A stretch of DNA of 64,000 bases from NCBI GenBank assembly GCA_037043015.1, contig CM073323.1, positions 2,914,001 through 2,978,000 of the forward strand. The letters run 5' to 3'. The position numbers and the translations under genes were made by a program. This document shows, one piece after another, positions 9,100-21,545 of this stretch. The notes under the pieces are model-generated. The model searched no databases. It was not told the origin of the DNA and worked only from the letters and a program-made list of their open reading frames with translations. Within the stretch, counting starts at the first letter, position 1; each line of letters opens with the position of its first letter. The DNA comes from Bryum argenteum (taxonomy: Eukaryota > Streptophyta > Bryopsida > Bryales > Bryaceae).

Positions 9100-11894
9100 T
9101 TGTGGAGGCTGTCAGTCCCCGTCCCGTCCCAGTGCTCCATTAGTGCTTCACACACTTCTTTGAAATGGGTGGGATCAAGAGCTCACATCCTTGGGGTGAA
9201 GAGGGTGATTAATTCAAATGAGGAGAAGAGCAACATCCACTCATTGATCCCACGTTTCTATCCCTTTAAATCTTTTGAGACAACATTTAAGAACTATACT
9301 TCTTCACTAATAACTCCACGATGTAGACTTCGGTGGCAAAGTAGACAACCTTCTATATTTGAACAAAACAAATCTTCTCGGCTGAAAAAGGTGTTGTTCG
9401 ATTGAGAATCCATGGTTCTTTAGTCTTGTTGCAGCTTAAGCCACAACCCCATCTCAACACACAACATGGACATTAAATATGCTTACAAGAAAAAAATTCA
9501 TCCTAAGATATGTTCAAATTATTGGCTCCACAAGTACCAAAGGAGAGCCAAGCGACTTGTGCCAGTGTTTCTTCGTGAATATCCGAAGTTGCTCCAGATT
9601 CAGAATCCCAATGACCTCCATCATGCATTCTCATCTTCTCAGATGTTATAAAGTTCATGTAATGGCGAACCTACATTGCCATAATACTTTGATTCCTACA
9701 CCACAAGACAAATGATGCACTCTAGCTTTTTCTTCAAGAATAACACGTAATTTGTTATACTAGGAATATTCAATGATTGTCCCACACTTTTCTTAAATTC
9801 ATGACGGTCCCCAAATTGGTGGTCAAGTGTTTGGCCAAAATTGATGTCATTAATTTGGTAATCAAACATAAAACGGTGAATCGACCATAGCAATGTGCAT
9901 TATTTTTTGTACTTTTCTTGCATTTATGACTTCCAAATTTGTGGTCAAAGTTTGGTAAGACATGATGCGATGAATTTTGTGTTACAATTTGAAAGGTTTG
10001 ATCTTCCTTACAAAATCCAATCGTCCGTCCTTCATACTCTTCTCTAAAACAAGAGGCCCAAGAGGGGTTAATTGTTTCTATTGATTTGCCTCTTTGGTGA
10101 AAATGAAGATTATCTTTTGTTGATTTGTAACATAATTTGGGTTAATTGAAAAAGTACGCTTTTAACGAATGTGCTTGGAATGTACACCAAAATCTCAATT
10201 AGAGTCATACGGGGCAAGTTTGTGACCACTTTCAAGAAATTGTACCATATGCATACATGATTACGTATGAACTATTCGACTACAATAAACAGTAAAAAAT
10301 TCATGAGATGGAGAACAATGCCAAAGTAAAAGAAGGAATAACTTGAAAACTCACCACCTTCCCGTAAACTCGTACTCTCTACTGTTGCGCTCTCGGCACG
10401 ATCTTGTTTTGCTTGTAATTCATAGAAAATAGTGTAATATCTGGTGGCTATGGGTATTAAGACTTTAAGAGGAATATTTTGAGGGTGCCAATTCTAGTGC
10501 AGTTTGTTTTTCGAAGTAAATTTTGCTTTTGTAGAAAACTCATCTTATTATATGATTGTAGGAATCTAAGAACACACATCTTAGAGTATTCCCTGATAAA
10601 TCTAATTGTGAATACAATCACAATCAATAGAATGTAACCATTCTATTGACAAAAAAATATTATTTCTTGAAAATTAATCCTCTTTTCTCCTAGGCAGTAC
10701 AAAAAACAAAATGTAAACTTTTTTAATAATATATTCTTGAAAACACAAGCCAAAGGTTGCATAACATGATTTAAGTGCTAGACATGATGCATCTTGGATG
10801 AGTTTCCTCTCCAAATTTTTAGTGTTTTAAAACAATGTGTGGTTTCAAGCTACAATTTGCAACATACACAAGATGGATTTGTGAAGTTTTACAAGTAATA
10901 CAAAGTAATTGTTGAAACGATGCTTTTGATAATTGATTGAATATAAGCACTGCATTTTAGTGCAATTAAAGTGTATAGGCAAATAATTAATTTCTATGAT
11001 ACTTGAAAGGCTCCGAAAAAAAAAAGAAAATATTGATTGTTATACACTATATACATTCATAAGTAATTCCAACACCTGTAATAAAAATATGCTCATATAC
11101 AAACCAAAGATTGATTGCATATCCAAATAGTTGAGACATTTCCAACCTAAATGACAACCAAAATGGTTGTCATTTAGTTTCATAAGTATTAAGTAGAAGT
11201 AAGTGATAGAAAAACAATTTTTTTTGTTACATATTATACATATATAGAAAATCAACATATGAGGATTTCATATTCACAAAAGACAAAAAATATCCCTAAC
11301 TACCATGGTTGATCATTCTAAGTATTTTGCAAATTGTTTACGATGTTTTAGAATACAATAACTTCCCTTGAGCAAGGACTTCGAGGCCACTAAGTATTAA
11401 AAAATCTTCAAGATTGTAAAAGTTGAATGGTCAAAGATTAGTAATAATTCCCTTATGTCGCTGTGATTCGACTTAGGTTTCAAGGGGTCAAGTCATCCAC
11501 CAAGGCCCTTCGTACCAATCGATGGAGTGACATAAACCGCTTGGCTCAAGAGGTCAAATCAGCCAACAAGGCCCTTCGTACCCAATTGATGAATTCGTAC
11601 CCATAGATCGACTAAATCATTTGACTTTGAAATGGACGAAGAGAAGCGAACGATCGTCGAACAAGGTGCGCTGGATTGGGAAATCAGCCGAAATCCGAGA
11701 CACAGTGACGACGAAGAATCTCTGTCGCTCAATTCGTTGCAATTCTGAATGCGGTGGGCATTTTGTGCAGGATATGAACAGACTGAAAAATGCCCCGGGA
11801 TTTCGCGCATCCAGGAATGCACAGCTCTTCGAGTTTGAAGAGTTAATCACTCTCGCAAAATTCCAGATGCGGTAGAATTGCAGCATTGTTCGCA
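9100..11894. other. Long AT-rich spacer without recognisable genes
   Basis: No coding segment, RNA gene or element end could be supported. A short region at 11475-11580 contains a near-duplicate phrase (CCAACAAGGCCCTTCGTACC and a diverged neighbour), a local imperfect direct repeat. Confidence 0.5.
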
Positions 11895-12642
11895 ATGGCT
11901 TGTTTGCAGGCTCATCATGGATTGCGCACGGTCCATTCGATAGAGAGTTTCCATTCTAAATGTCTGCTGGGACCAGAATTGAGCTTGGGATTTGGACGCA
12001 AGAGGCGAGGACCATTGGCGGTACGAGCGCAGAAATCCAGTGGCCCGGTGACAGAGAAGAAATTGAGTGCTCCGTCATTGAGCGAGGTCGGGAGCAGCAA
12101 GGGGAAGAAGGAGGAGGTGGCGAGGGTGCAAGTGACATCAGACCGCACGTTGAAATGGTTGTGGCGACAGGGAAAGCAACAATTGGCGTCGTTGCCGCTG
12201 GCCATAGCTGAGCTCTGCGCAATCGCGGGGTTGTCGGCAGTAGGGACCGTAATTACGCAAGGCGAGAGGCTGACGTGGTACTTTCAGAATTTCCCCGACT
12301 CGTGGCAGTGGGTTTTGGGTTTAGGGTCAGACCATGTATACACTTCGCCTATCTACTTGGGGGTGCTGGTCATGCTCGCAGCGTCGCTCATGGCGTGCAC
12401 CTCCACCACTCAGCTCTCGATCGTTAAAGTCGCACGCCGCTGGTCGTTTCTCAAGTGCACCCAATCTTTCTCAAAATTGCCGACGAACGATTCTCTCCCG
12501 CAAGCCCGGCTCTCGGACCTCGGCAGCGTGCTCTCTAGTCACGACTATAAAGTATTCGCTAGCGGGGAGTCTCGCTTTCAAGGGCCTCCTCGGCCGGCTC
12601 GCTCCCATCGGCTTCCACCTCGCCCTCCTCTTCATCATGGCA
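11895..12642 (+). pseudogene. CCS1: First exon of CCS1, chloroplast cytochrome c biogenesis protein
   Basis: The product starts with a Ser/Arg-rich, plastid-transit-like leader (MACLQAHHGL..). A ResB-type core follows: LPLAIAELCAIAGLSAVGT (membrane helix 1), ITQGE, YFQNFPDSW, then SDHVYTSPIYLG, LLAASLMACTSTTQL-like helix 2 and VKVARRWSFL. These are hallmarks of CCS1/Ycf44, which works with CcsA in thylakoid haem attachment. A frameshift near 12570 moves the final part (LAFKGLLGRLAPIGFHLALLFIMAG) into another frame. The exon ends at a GT donor at 12643, matching the intron position implied by the family sequence. No later CCS1 exon appears before the terpene synthase exon at 13240 or after it, so only about half the protein (family length about 550) is present. 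Confidence 0.8.
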
Positions 12643-13239
12643 GGTAACAACAATGAAGTCTCTATATTGTATGACATATTCAACTATATATGAATAGTTC
12701 AAAGTCTAGGATTAACAACAGTACATATAAAGTGATTTCGAATATTTGGGTTTGTGAAGATATTCTTCTTCTTATGTAGCTTGTGTATGGGGGATCCCGT
12801 CATGTTTGAAAGTCTAGAATTTAATCAAAAGTCCATGTCTAGTTAAATATGCCATTTGTTATTGTCGGAAACAATATGACATGTGTCTTATCAATATCCA
12901 TATCTACTGGTAGAGGTATTCATAATATTTGAGAATATTATAGGAAAATGGGACATCATAATCTACGTTGATTCTTTGAAATGTACACTTGTGGCTTGTG
13001 GCATACATGTTGTGTTTTGATAAATTTGATTCGGTTTGAGAGTAAATTGGAATTCCTGTGGTAAAAATGTAGAATTGGTCTCAAATAACTCAAAATCTTT
13101 GGTATTTTGAGATTCTTATTGAAAAATGATATTTATTGTAATTGGGAATATCATCTTGGAAGGATAAGTGTTATTTAAATGAAAGTAGTTGCAATTGTGA
13201 TATACATATTCTTAAGAATTAGAATGTTGATTTGTGCAG

Positions 13240-13533
13240 AGAGAAACTATGGAAGGAAAGAAATCAAGTGTGCATCTATATATGGTGGAATATCCACAAG
13301 CTTCCGGGAGAAATGCTGTAGCAAAGCTCCAAGAAAGGGTTGATATATCAATGCAAATGCTTTGGAAAGAAGTATTGGAAACCACAATGCTACCACGAGC
13401 ATGCAAGCAATTGCACTTACATGCGGGGAAAGTGATGCACAACTATTACCGTGATAGTGATGCTTACTCCACATCCACCACACTCTTGTCTACATCCATC
13501 AACAATATTCTTTTTACTCCCATATCTTTATAA
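13240..13533 (+). pseudogene. Orphan last exon of a plant terpene synthase
   Basis: After a good acceptor (TTTGTGCAG) the frame reads RETMEGKKSSVHLYMVEYPQ, then AVAKLQERVDISMQMLWKEVL, LPRACKQLHLHAGKVMHNYY, DSDAYSTSTTLLSTSIN and ILFTP before a stop. This matches the C-terminal end of the alpha domain of plant terpene synthases, downstream of the NSE/DTE metal site. It starts exactly where the last conserved intron of the family falls. None of the earlier exons (RxR, DDxxD, NSE) can be found upstream. The fragment cannot be active alone and probably arrived by partial duplication. Confidence 0.75.
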
Positions 13534-14190
13534 TGAGTATTTACATCTGAGTAGTTGTTCAAAAAGATTTGATACTTGATCATTCAAGCTTCTAGATTAG
13601 ATCTCTTTTTACTTGACTGTGGTTCAACATTACATTGTTAGTATGAGTAGTTTCTAAAATGTATGTGTTAATGGACACAACAATCGTATACTTGGTTTTT
13701 GATCCATTTTTTTTATATTAGAAAATCAGGAAAGACTTTGAGTGTAGTAGACATTTGGATAGTAGTATTGAGTTGTTGTATCTTATGCCAACATTGATGG
13801 AGGGAATTCTATTTTCTAAGTTCCACTTGCTTTTTTGATATTATGGAGAACTAAGAAAACTCTTCATTTTCAAGACTATTGTTTGAACTTTTGTTGAATT
13901 TCATATTTTATATTCTAAACCAAATTTTGCTCAAATCATGGCTTCTTGTGAAAACTAAGAAGTTGTTGATGCATCTCAACTTCATAGTTCAAGCGTGAAA
14001 GTATGACAAAGTAAGGTATATGTAGATGCTGGAAAAAAATTAGCCACTATAACTATTACAATCTTAGAATCAATAAAAATTTGACAAATAAATTTTTATT
14101 TGAAGATAGTTGTATCTTAGATTTAACTTATAATGCTATGATTAGGATAACTAAATAGATTTGAAAATAAGGTTGTAAAGAAATTACTAA
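13534..14190. other. AT-rich spacer
   Basis: Nothing recognisable beyond AT-rich, low-complexity sequence. Confidence 0.4.
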
Positions 14191-14194
14191 AGGC

Positions 14195-14745
14195 TTAATC
14201 CCTAAAAGCCCAAGCAAGCCGAAATGGATTTTCGCAATTTTGGGCAGCCTAGATGTAGGAGTGAGAAGTAATATTTCTGCTTGAAAGTTTTATTGTGTGC
14301 TTCCAATAGTACAAAGTGTATGTGGTAAAACATGCAAAGCCGAATTCCAATTTTAGATCTTCATTTAGAAATTTTAGAATTCATATCCAAAATGGGCATT
14401 TTAAATTTTGTCCTCTTTTGAGATTACTTTTTGGAATTTTTTTTATAACCCAATGACTAATTAAGTCTTAAAGTGACCTAAGTCATAAAAATTATTAGTT
14501 TTCGAAGGGCATCCTAAAAAAGTTTCAAAACCATCTACAAAATTTCAAAAAATTTTCATTCACAAACTTTGGATGTTATAATCTCTAAAATGGTAAGCAT
14601 ACAACGGTCAAATTTTGGAAGAGTAGGTAAAAATTATCTTAGGTACAAGATCTACGGTTGGAAGCTCAAAAAAATAGTTAACTATCCAGCCTTACCTCAA
14701 CCTCCACGAGGTGGACAAAAAACACCTTTGGCCTTTAGGGGTTAG
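14195..14745 (+). mobile_element. Small inverted-repeat element, copy of the family at 31747-32675
   Basis: The left end (TTAATCCCTAAAAGCCCAAG) and right end (CCTTTAGGGGTTAGGG) are imperfect inverted repeats. Internal sequence matches the element at 31747-32675 in reverse orientation. Shared motifs include TTTTGGGCAGC near the end, and AACGGTCAAATTTTGGA with TTAGGTACAAGATCT further in. It has no coding capacity. It is a non-autonomous DNA element; the ends are diverged and the target duplication is unclear. Confidence 0.5.
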
Positions 14746-15880
14746 GGAAAAAAGCATCAATTGTGGCAATCATAGCAAATTCGTGCCAATTGAAGGAGCA
14801 TCATTTAAAAGTTGAGTTGATGAATTTTACAAATGTCATTTTGACATTTAGATTAAAATCAATCAACACATATACAATAACATTGATTGCATTTATCTTG
14901 ACCCATTGAATCTTAGCGGTTCAACTTCTCACCCTTATTCTTACCTACACAAAATCTAGTAATTTGCATTTCTTCTATAATCTTCGTCTCCAAAGTTCAC
15001 CAATTTTCATCTGTCCTCTCTTTGTGCCAACTACTATAATGAAGAGATTTGAATATTATAAGAAAATTAATACTTGGCTAATTTTGAGTTGGATGATTTG
15101 GGTGGCTGTAACAACTTTGAGATAAGAACGCCTATTAATATACGATATACTTGGAATGATGATGTGTATGATATATTACTTTTAAGTGGTTAACAAGATG
15201 AACGGATTACTTCAACTTTCCGGAGGAATAGAATAGAATACCCCCATGATCAAAAAATTCGAACAAACTCTCTACTCAACTTGCAGAACAGTAAGCTGTA
15301 TAGACAAGAGGTCAAAGATTTCAACAGCACATGTGGAAAATTTATGCAGTACGGAAATAAACGGTAAGTACCACCAATAGGACACACAAGCCGTTTCCAG
15401 GAAATCGATCAAGAAACGCAATTTGCTGAGACCTGATCGATCAACTTGTCATTATCGACACGAGTTGAGCAGTCGAACAGGGTCCACTTAAAAAATGCAG
15501 TTCTAGGTGCGCACCTTTCATACTTTTTTTCCACTTTAAAACTCGAAATCGGCCCCATCATCTGACTAATCTGGAATGTCTCGAAGTCGCCATGCATGTT
15601 CCCCCGACGTTATGGAACATACAGTATGGTACAGTAGCTACCATATTTCTCTTCGAACCGATTATTTGCTAGAAATCGGAAAAATCACATGCTAAGTCGT
15701 ATATTCTTATTCATTTGTGCGAAAGAGTCCCTGTTAACACCGTGCCTTGCATATGCTGCAGTACATGATTACCACCAAAACTCTCCACTCACCCGGTAGC
15801 CTTTAGAGGAATTTTCGTCCATAATTCCAGACCTGATCAGTTACCGGACTCCGCGTCCGGCCTCATGAGGTCAGATGTCG
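14746..15880. other. Spacer upstream of PR-1
   Basis: No gene is supported. A GGTCAA motif (W-box core on the minus strand, about 15309) lies about 570 bp upstream of the PR-1 TATA box. A single copy is weak evidence of WRKY control. Confidence 0.35.
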
Positions 15881-15882
15881 GG

Positions 15883-15889
15883 TATATAA
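15883..15889 (+). promoter_or_regulatory. TATA box of PR-1
   Basis: GGTATATAAG, 72 bp before the start codon at 15955, gives a short leader of roughly 40 bases. Confidence 0.65.
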
Positions 15890-15954
15890 GAGGAATCGGG
15901 ACCTTGAGAAACTCATCTCAGCAGTCATATATTCAAGCGTAGCAAGTTGCAGTC

Positions 15955-16440
15955 ATGGCAGTTGTGCGCAGTGCTAGATATGTGGCGGTGGCGGTCGTGA
16001 CCATCGCGGTCATCCTCTCCGTATCACAAGCACAGGCGCCCAATCAAGCTACCTACTTGGCAGCCCACAACAACGCTCGAAGCGTACTCAACGTCGGCAT
16101 GCGACCGCTGGTGTGGAACAATGCTGCTTACTCCGTGGCGGCGTCATGGGCAGCTCGGTGTGTGTATAGTCACAATCCTAACCGTGGGTACTACGGCGAG
16201 AATATGGCGTGGGGCACCAGCTTAACCGCAACTGGGGCCATGAATCTGTGGTTGAGGGAGAAGCCGTACTACAACTACGCCACCAACACTTGCTCCGGCG
16301 GTGAGTGCAGGCATTACACGCAGATAGTGTGGCGCACCACCACCAGCGTGGGGTGCGCTTCGGCAAGATGTGGCAGTAACATTTTGCATGTGTGCAATTA
16401 CAGCCCTCCTGGCAATATCATAGGTTACCGCCCCTATTAG
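15955..16440 (+). CDS. Pathogenesis-related protein 1 (CAP superfamily), secreted
   Basis: A 161-residue, intronless gene. Residues 1-27 form a signal peptide with a hydrophobic core (YVAVAVVTIAVILSV) and likely cleavage after AQA. The CAP domain carries the cavity residues His38, Glu82 and His120 (in RHYTQIVW). It also has six cysteines (69, 113, 118, 134, 139, 147) in the PR-1 pattern. The C terminus after CNYS is PPGNIIGYRPY, which fits the CAPE consensus PxGNxxxxxPY, the immune peptide released from PR-1 in seed plants. PR-1 proteins bind sterols and act in the apoplast in defence. A 3' AATAAA lies at about 16509. The ORF is fully open, so it is likely functional. A decayed inverted copy lies at 28110-28500. 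Confidence 0.92.
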   Translation: MAVVRSARYVAVAVVTIAVILSVSQAQAPNQATYLAAHNNARSVLNVGMRPLVWNNAAYSVAASWAARCVYSHNPNRGYYGENMAWGTSLTATGAMNLWLREKPYYNYATNTCSGGECRHYTQIVWRTTTSVGCASARCGSNILHVCNYSPPGNIIGYRPY

Positions 16441-17468
16441 ATTGCGGATCCGATGACTTGACTCAGAAAGTCATGCCTAGCATGACTATCAGAGTGGTAT
16501 TACTAGAATAAAACTTGTGCATGCAGAGTTGATTGCTTGCCTAATGAGTGATGCAGCCGGCAATTGCCAAGGGGTACAGTGGTAGTTGGTGCGCGGCATA
16601 TATATGTGCAAATAGCTTTGTGTGGTGAGTTGAGATTTTGTCAATAAAACTATGCTTGACATTGAGTTTGATGATTTCGTGGAAATTTGTCCCGTGTGTC
16701 AACGCTTGTCGGATCTTTGCCTCTCGATGTATGATGTAATGTTGTATATTGCATCTGTTATAACATCGATATTTCATGTGCCAATTTGACGTGCGCAGTG
16801 AACAGAGTACTATTGATTGTGCTTTTTCCGTGATCACCCATTCAGATACTCTGTCTTACCTTGAGCGTTAACTTTAGTTTAAAGAAGACTGTCTTCCTGT
16901 AATCACATATTACTTTCGAATCCACCTTTTCATCTATGCCGTTTTGCTAAACACGACCGACTTTACGCAATTGAGGCTGTTCATAATCTGACAAGTTGAA
17001 GTTTATAAACTAGTTGAACGATTGCCATGAATGCTGTCAAGAGCTATGTAAACTAATCAGTCCAAAAAAATTATGTGAATTTTTTAGCAAGTACGTGTGC
17101 GAAGGCACTTTTTACGAGTAGGAATGTGCTTGATTTTGCTAGTAGTCTGAGTTGCATAAAGAATATCCAGACTTGACATCGTTACCGCTCAGTGAATAAC
17201 ATTACATGAGTGACTGTAGCCTGAAGGCGTTCTCGTATGTAATCGTCACGGAGTGATATTATGACGTGCACTCCTGAGGAAACTTGACCAACTTTAAACG
17301 AGAGATGGACATTCGAAGCACACAACTGTGTTGCAGAGAAGCCATGGGAATATCCTTCGCACTTTCTAGAACGGCTGCAATATTGCTGCTTTCGCAGCCG
17401 AGCTGGTCTGTCGGAGGGACTCTGTACTCGTCCGGCAATGAAGTTCAGACAGTGATAATTGCGATTTA
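16441..17468. other. PR-1 3' flank and spacer
   Basis: Bases to about 16770 are the PR-1 3' region, because they are partly duplicated at 28110-28400. AATAAA motifs occur at about 16509 and 16642. No further gene was seen up to the Copia insertion. Confidence 0.5.
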
Positions 17469-17473
17469 ATTAA

Positions 17474-17520
17474 TGTAAGAACAATCTAGTGTTCAAGAGA
17501 CAATCACATATTGTAACAAG

Positions 17521-17607
<87 letters not shown>

Positions 17608-17736
17608 TTATTAATCACAACACCTTCTTATGAAGATGAGTTCAATCATTGTCAACCGTCACGTTGCTTCAACTATGAACGCTACTTTTCACATCTATTG
17701 TCTAGTGTACTCTTTATCTAATTAATGGTTCCTACA
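17474..17736 (-). repeat. 3' LTR of Copia element 1 with (TA)n tract
   Basis: 263 bp, TGTAAGAACAATC at one end and GGTTCCTACA at the other. It contains a TA microsatellite (about 17522-17605) longer than that in the partner LTR, which accounts for most of the length difference. Confidence 0.9.
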
Positions 17737-18792
17737 CTCCCACTAGGACACTAGAAAACAAAGTTTATCCATTTGGGTATACATGCAAAGGTTTTCATCC
17801 AAAGTGAGTCTTTCTCATTTGAATGAGTTTTGGTGTTGTGTATTTTCTCGCATTCTTTTGTTTGAGTTGATGCAGTGGAAAAATTTCTTTCTTTCTTTTC
17901 AATTTGACATTTGTTGTGGTAATCTTTGAAGGTACATAAATTTGAGGGCTTTGTTTGTATTTTGTGACTATATACTTGAGATTTGTGTTGATTGATTGGG
18001 GTATTTGAGCAAGTCGACGGACGATGTTTAGGTTTTGTTGGTGAATTCATTGATTTCCGTGATTTGATGTAGGTGGTGCTACTCCCACTCCATGAATTCA
18101 TCAAGAAATTTAAAACATCATGGAATATCATTTTTTGTTGATTATTTTCTGGAAGTGTTATTCGAGACTTGCGTCCACGACCAAAAAATAATGTGTTGTG
18201 AACATCTTTTATTGCATTGAGGTAAATTTATTGGCTGATGTTTCCAATTGTGCTTAAAATCTTCAAGTGTTTCTTCTTGCAAGTTGTGAAATTTAGGTGG
18301 ATGGTACCTAGTCTTGGGAAATTGAGGAGTATAACCGTGTTGTAACTTGCTCCCACTTAAAAGAGGTGAGTAGTTGTTTTGTGTTTTCTCCATGTGAACT
18401 TCTTTGTTTCTTTGCTTTGTGTAGATCACTAAGGCACGAACAGTTGCATCATTAATTGGTTGATTAGAAGAGTAGGAACACATTCCGAGGCCTGTGACAC
18501 ATTGATTATGTTTCTCTTGAGGTAAAGCCTTGGTGAGTATGTCGGCTGTCATCTCTGATGTGGGTACATAATGAATAGCAATTTCTGTTGACTGTTCTTT
18601 TTCTCTTGTAAAGTGGAATTGGGTGTCAAACTGTCAACATGTTTGCTTCTTGAATGGTATTTGGGATTGTTGCTTAAGGCAATGGCACTCTGGGAATGAA
18701 AAATTCAGAATAGATGATTGTGGGATTTGGTTGTTTGAAACCAAGCTCCTTGAGTAAATTACGCAACCAAATTGCTTCTGCTGTGGCCTTTG

Positions 18793-19939
18793 CTAAGGCC
18801 ATGTATTCTGACTCTGTGGAGGATAAGGTACTGACTGTTGCTTCTTACTGCCCCAAGAGATGACTCCTCCTGCTAGAAGGAAGCATGATCCAGAAGTGGA
18901 GCGCCGAGTGTCCTTATCACCGGCCCAGTCAGCATTAGAAAAGCCATGTAATATTCCACCATTTGTAGTGCTTTGGTATTTGATACCAAGAGAAAGAGTG
19001 CCTTTAATATAACGCATTGTTCTTTTGAGTGCTTGAATATGTGCTTCACCAGGGTTAGACAAAAATTGTGCCAAACTGTTTACAGGGTAGGCAATATCTG
19101 GTCTAGAGTTGACGATAGCATGCATTAAGCTACCAACCGCATGAGAATAAGGATAATCTGTGAGTCGTGAGTCACCAGATTCATCGTTCGGGCAATCCTC
19201 TTTACTTAGCCGTATCCCTGTTTGAAATGGGGTGCTAATAGGATTGCAATTGAGCATATTGAATTCTTTAAGCTTAGAAGTCAAATATTTTTCTTGGTGT
19301 AAGAATATCCAACCTTGAGTTCGATTTCTGATGATTGCGTTGCCAAGAATATTGTAAATTTCTCCTTCATCAGTCATTTCAAATTCTTTGTGAAGGATTG
19401 CTTTTATTTGGCAAACAAGGCTCAATTTGTTGCTTACTACTATACAATCATCAACATATACTGTGATGATGGTGAATCCTGAGTCTACTTCCTTTTTAGT
19501 ATAAATGTTAGCATCATATTCGAACCTTGTGAAGTTATTTGATTGTAGATGCTTGTCAAGGCGAAGATACCACTGTCTTGAAGATTGTTTGAGTCCGTAT
19601 ATGGATTTTAAGAGTTTGCACACTAAGTTGGGATTTTGTCTGTGTTGTGGTAATCCCTCAGGTAAACTCATGTATATTTCTTCCTCTAACACGCCATTCA
19701 AAAAGGCGGTTTTTAAGTCTAATTGATGTTTCCAAATTATATTGAGCAACTAGCGCAAGTATTAACTTGATAGAGTTTAACTTGACTACAGGGGAGAAAG
19801 TTTCCGTATAGTCTATTCCTTGAACTTGAGTGAATCCTTTCGCAACCAACCTAGCCTTATATTTTTGGATAGAGCCATCTTGATTGGTTTTGATCTTAAA
19901 AATCCACTTGCAACTATTAGGCTTTCTATTAGAAGGCAA
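18793..19939 (-). pseudogene. Copia 1 reverse transcriptase / RNase H region
   Basis: Contains the Copia RT signatures KARLVAKGFTQVQGIDYTETFSPV, split here for brevity as KARLVAKGFTQ and GIDYTETFSPV. It also has the active-site motif YVDDCIVV and the RNase H-side motif GFSNADWAGDKDTRRS. It belongs to the element at 17469-27881 and is a fossil fragment. Confidence 0.85.
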
Positions 19940-20002
19940 GGTGGTAAGTACCCAAGTTTTATTTCTGTGTAATGACTCTAATTCTGAGTCAATTGCATCC
20001 TT

Positions 20003-21209
20003 TCATTCTTTTGAATCATCTCCATTTAATGCTTCATGGATGGTTGTAGGAATATTTAAGATGCTAGCAATATTTGTTTGGTGACATTTTTGGTGACGTT
20101 TATTCAACTTAGAGGAAGCCTTACTTCTTTCCAAAGATTCCAAGTATTTTTGAGTTGGTGCAACTCTAGAAGTCCTTCTTGGTGTAGGGTTTGAACCGTC
20201 TCCTTGTGGGGTTAAATTGGTTTGAGGTTCTATTGAAAGTTGGGATAAAGCATCGTGAACTTCTTCTTGTGATGAACTGGATTGTCCATTGGTATTGGTT
20301 GAATGAATTGATGAATTAAAGTGTGGTAGGGTGTGTACACGAGAGCTTTGTGGGGTGGCGCTTGGCTGCAGCGGAATTGTTATTGATTGTTGTAAGGGTA
20401 CAATTTGTTGAGTACTATCTTCCGAATTTGAATGAGGCATTGTATACCTCTGTAAGAAGCTTGCATCCAATAATGCATCCATATCTTCATTCTCGTTCTT
20501 TGAGTAGTCTTGTGTAGTTTTAACAGAACTTTCATCAAAGATAACCTCTCTTGAAATAATAATTTTGTTATTTGGTGTCATTAATCTATATGCTTTGGAC
20601 TCTTCACTGTATCCGAGAAAAATGCATTCTTCTGAATGATAGTCCAATTTCTTTCTTTTCTCTTTTTGAATTAATACATGGGCTTTGCACCCAAAAATTC
20701 TAAGAAAGGACAAATTAGGTTGCCTTTTGACAAATTAGGTTCAAAAGGTGTTTTGAGTTGTGATACGGATTTTGTAGGGCTTCTATTCTGTAAGTAGTTT
20801 GCTGTTAACAATGCTTCTCCCCAAAACACTTTCGGTAATTGTGCATGAGAAAGCATTGCTAGAGTGCTCCTACAAGGGTTTTGTTCTTCCTCTCCGAAAC
20901 TCCATTTTGTTGAGGAGTGTAGGAGGTTGTGAATTCCCTCTTAATGCCTTCCCTTTGACAATATTCGTTGAATTCATTTGACTTGTATTCTCCTCCCGAA
21001 TCGGATCTTAGAATTCTAATTTTCATTTTCGTTTGGTTTTCTACAAAATTCTTGTATTCTAAGAATTTTGTAAACGCTTCTGACTTTCTTCTCATTAGAA
21101 AAACATGAGTATATCTTGTGAGGTCATCTATGAACGTAATGAAGTAGGTAAATCCAGAATGAGTTGGTGTTTGTAGAGGACCACAAATGTCTATGTGGAC
21201 CAACTCCAA
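20003..21209 (-). pseudogene. Copia 1 integrase core and linker
   Basis: Integrase core motifs HIDICGPL, FITFIDDLTRYTHVF, SDSGGEYKSNEF and TPQQNGVSERKN give the D,D,E arrangement. They are followed by the GCKAHVLIQKEKRKKLD segment and a Ser/Gln-rich linker to RT. Broken fossil. Confidence 0.85.
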
Positions 21210-21545
21210 AATAAGCTTACTTTTGAATGCAACTATTATCCAACTAAATCTCTGACAGTGACTGCCGCCGTCACTTTACCTTCTCCACCTACTTAATTTA
21301 TGGACGAATCTCATATTTTTAATCGTGACTACTTAATGCAATTTTGTCAATCCTCATATTTTAAGTATTACAAGTATTGTGCTTTTAAATGATCTTGCTC
21401 ACGATTAGAAGTATCGAGTATATGTACGTTTTATTATAAGACATTACGTTTAGTAAGTATTCAACACCAATGCAAACACCCTACACCAAATTCTCGTATT
21501 TGAACATTCGAGACGCACCTCAAACTCTCTTTCTCTGCGCACTAG

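Noticed and set aside
11040-11258. Minus-strand open frame of 72 codons in the spacer
   Set aside because: AT-rich, hydrophobic by composition, no homology or splice context.
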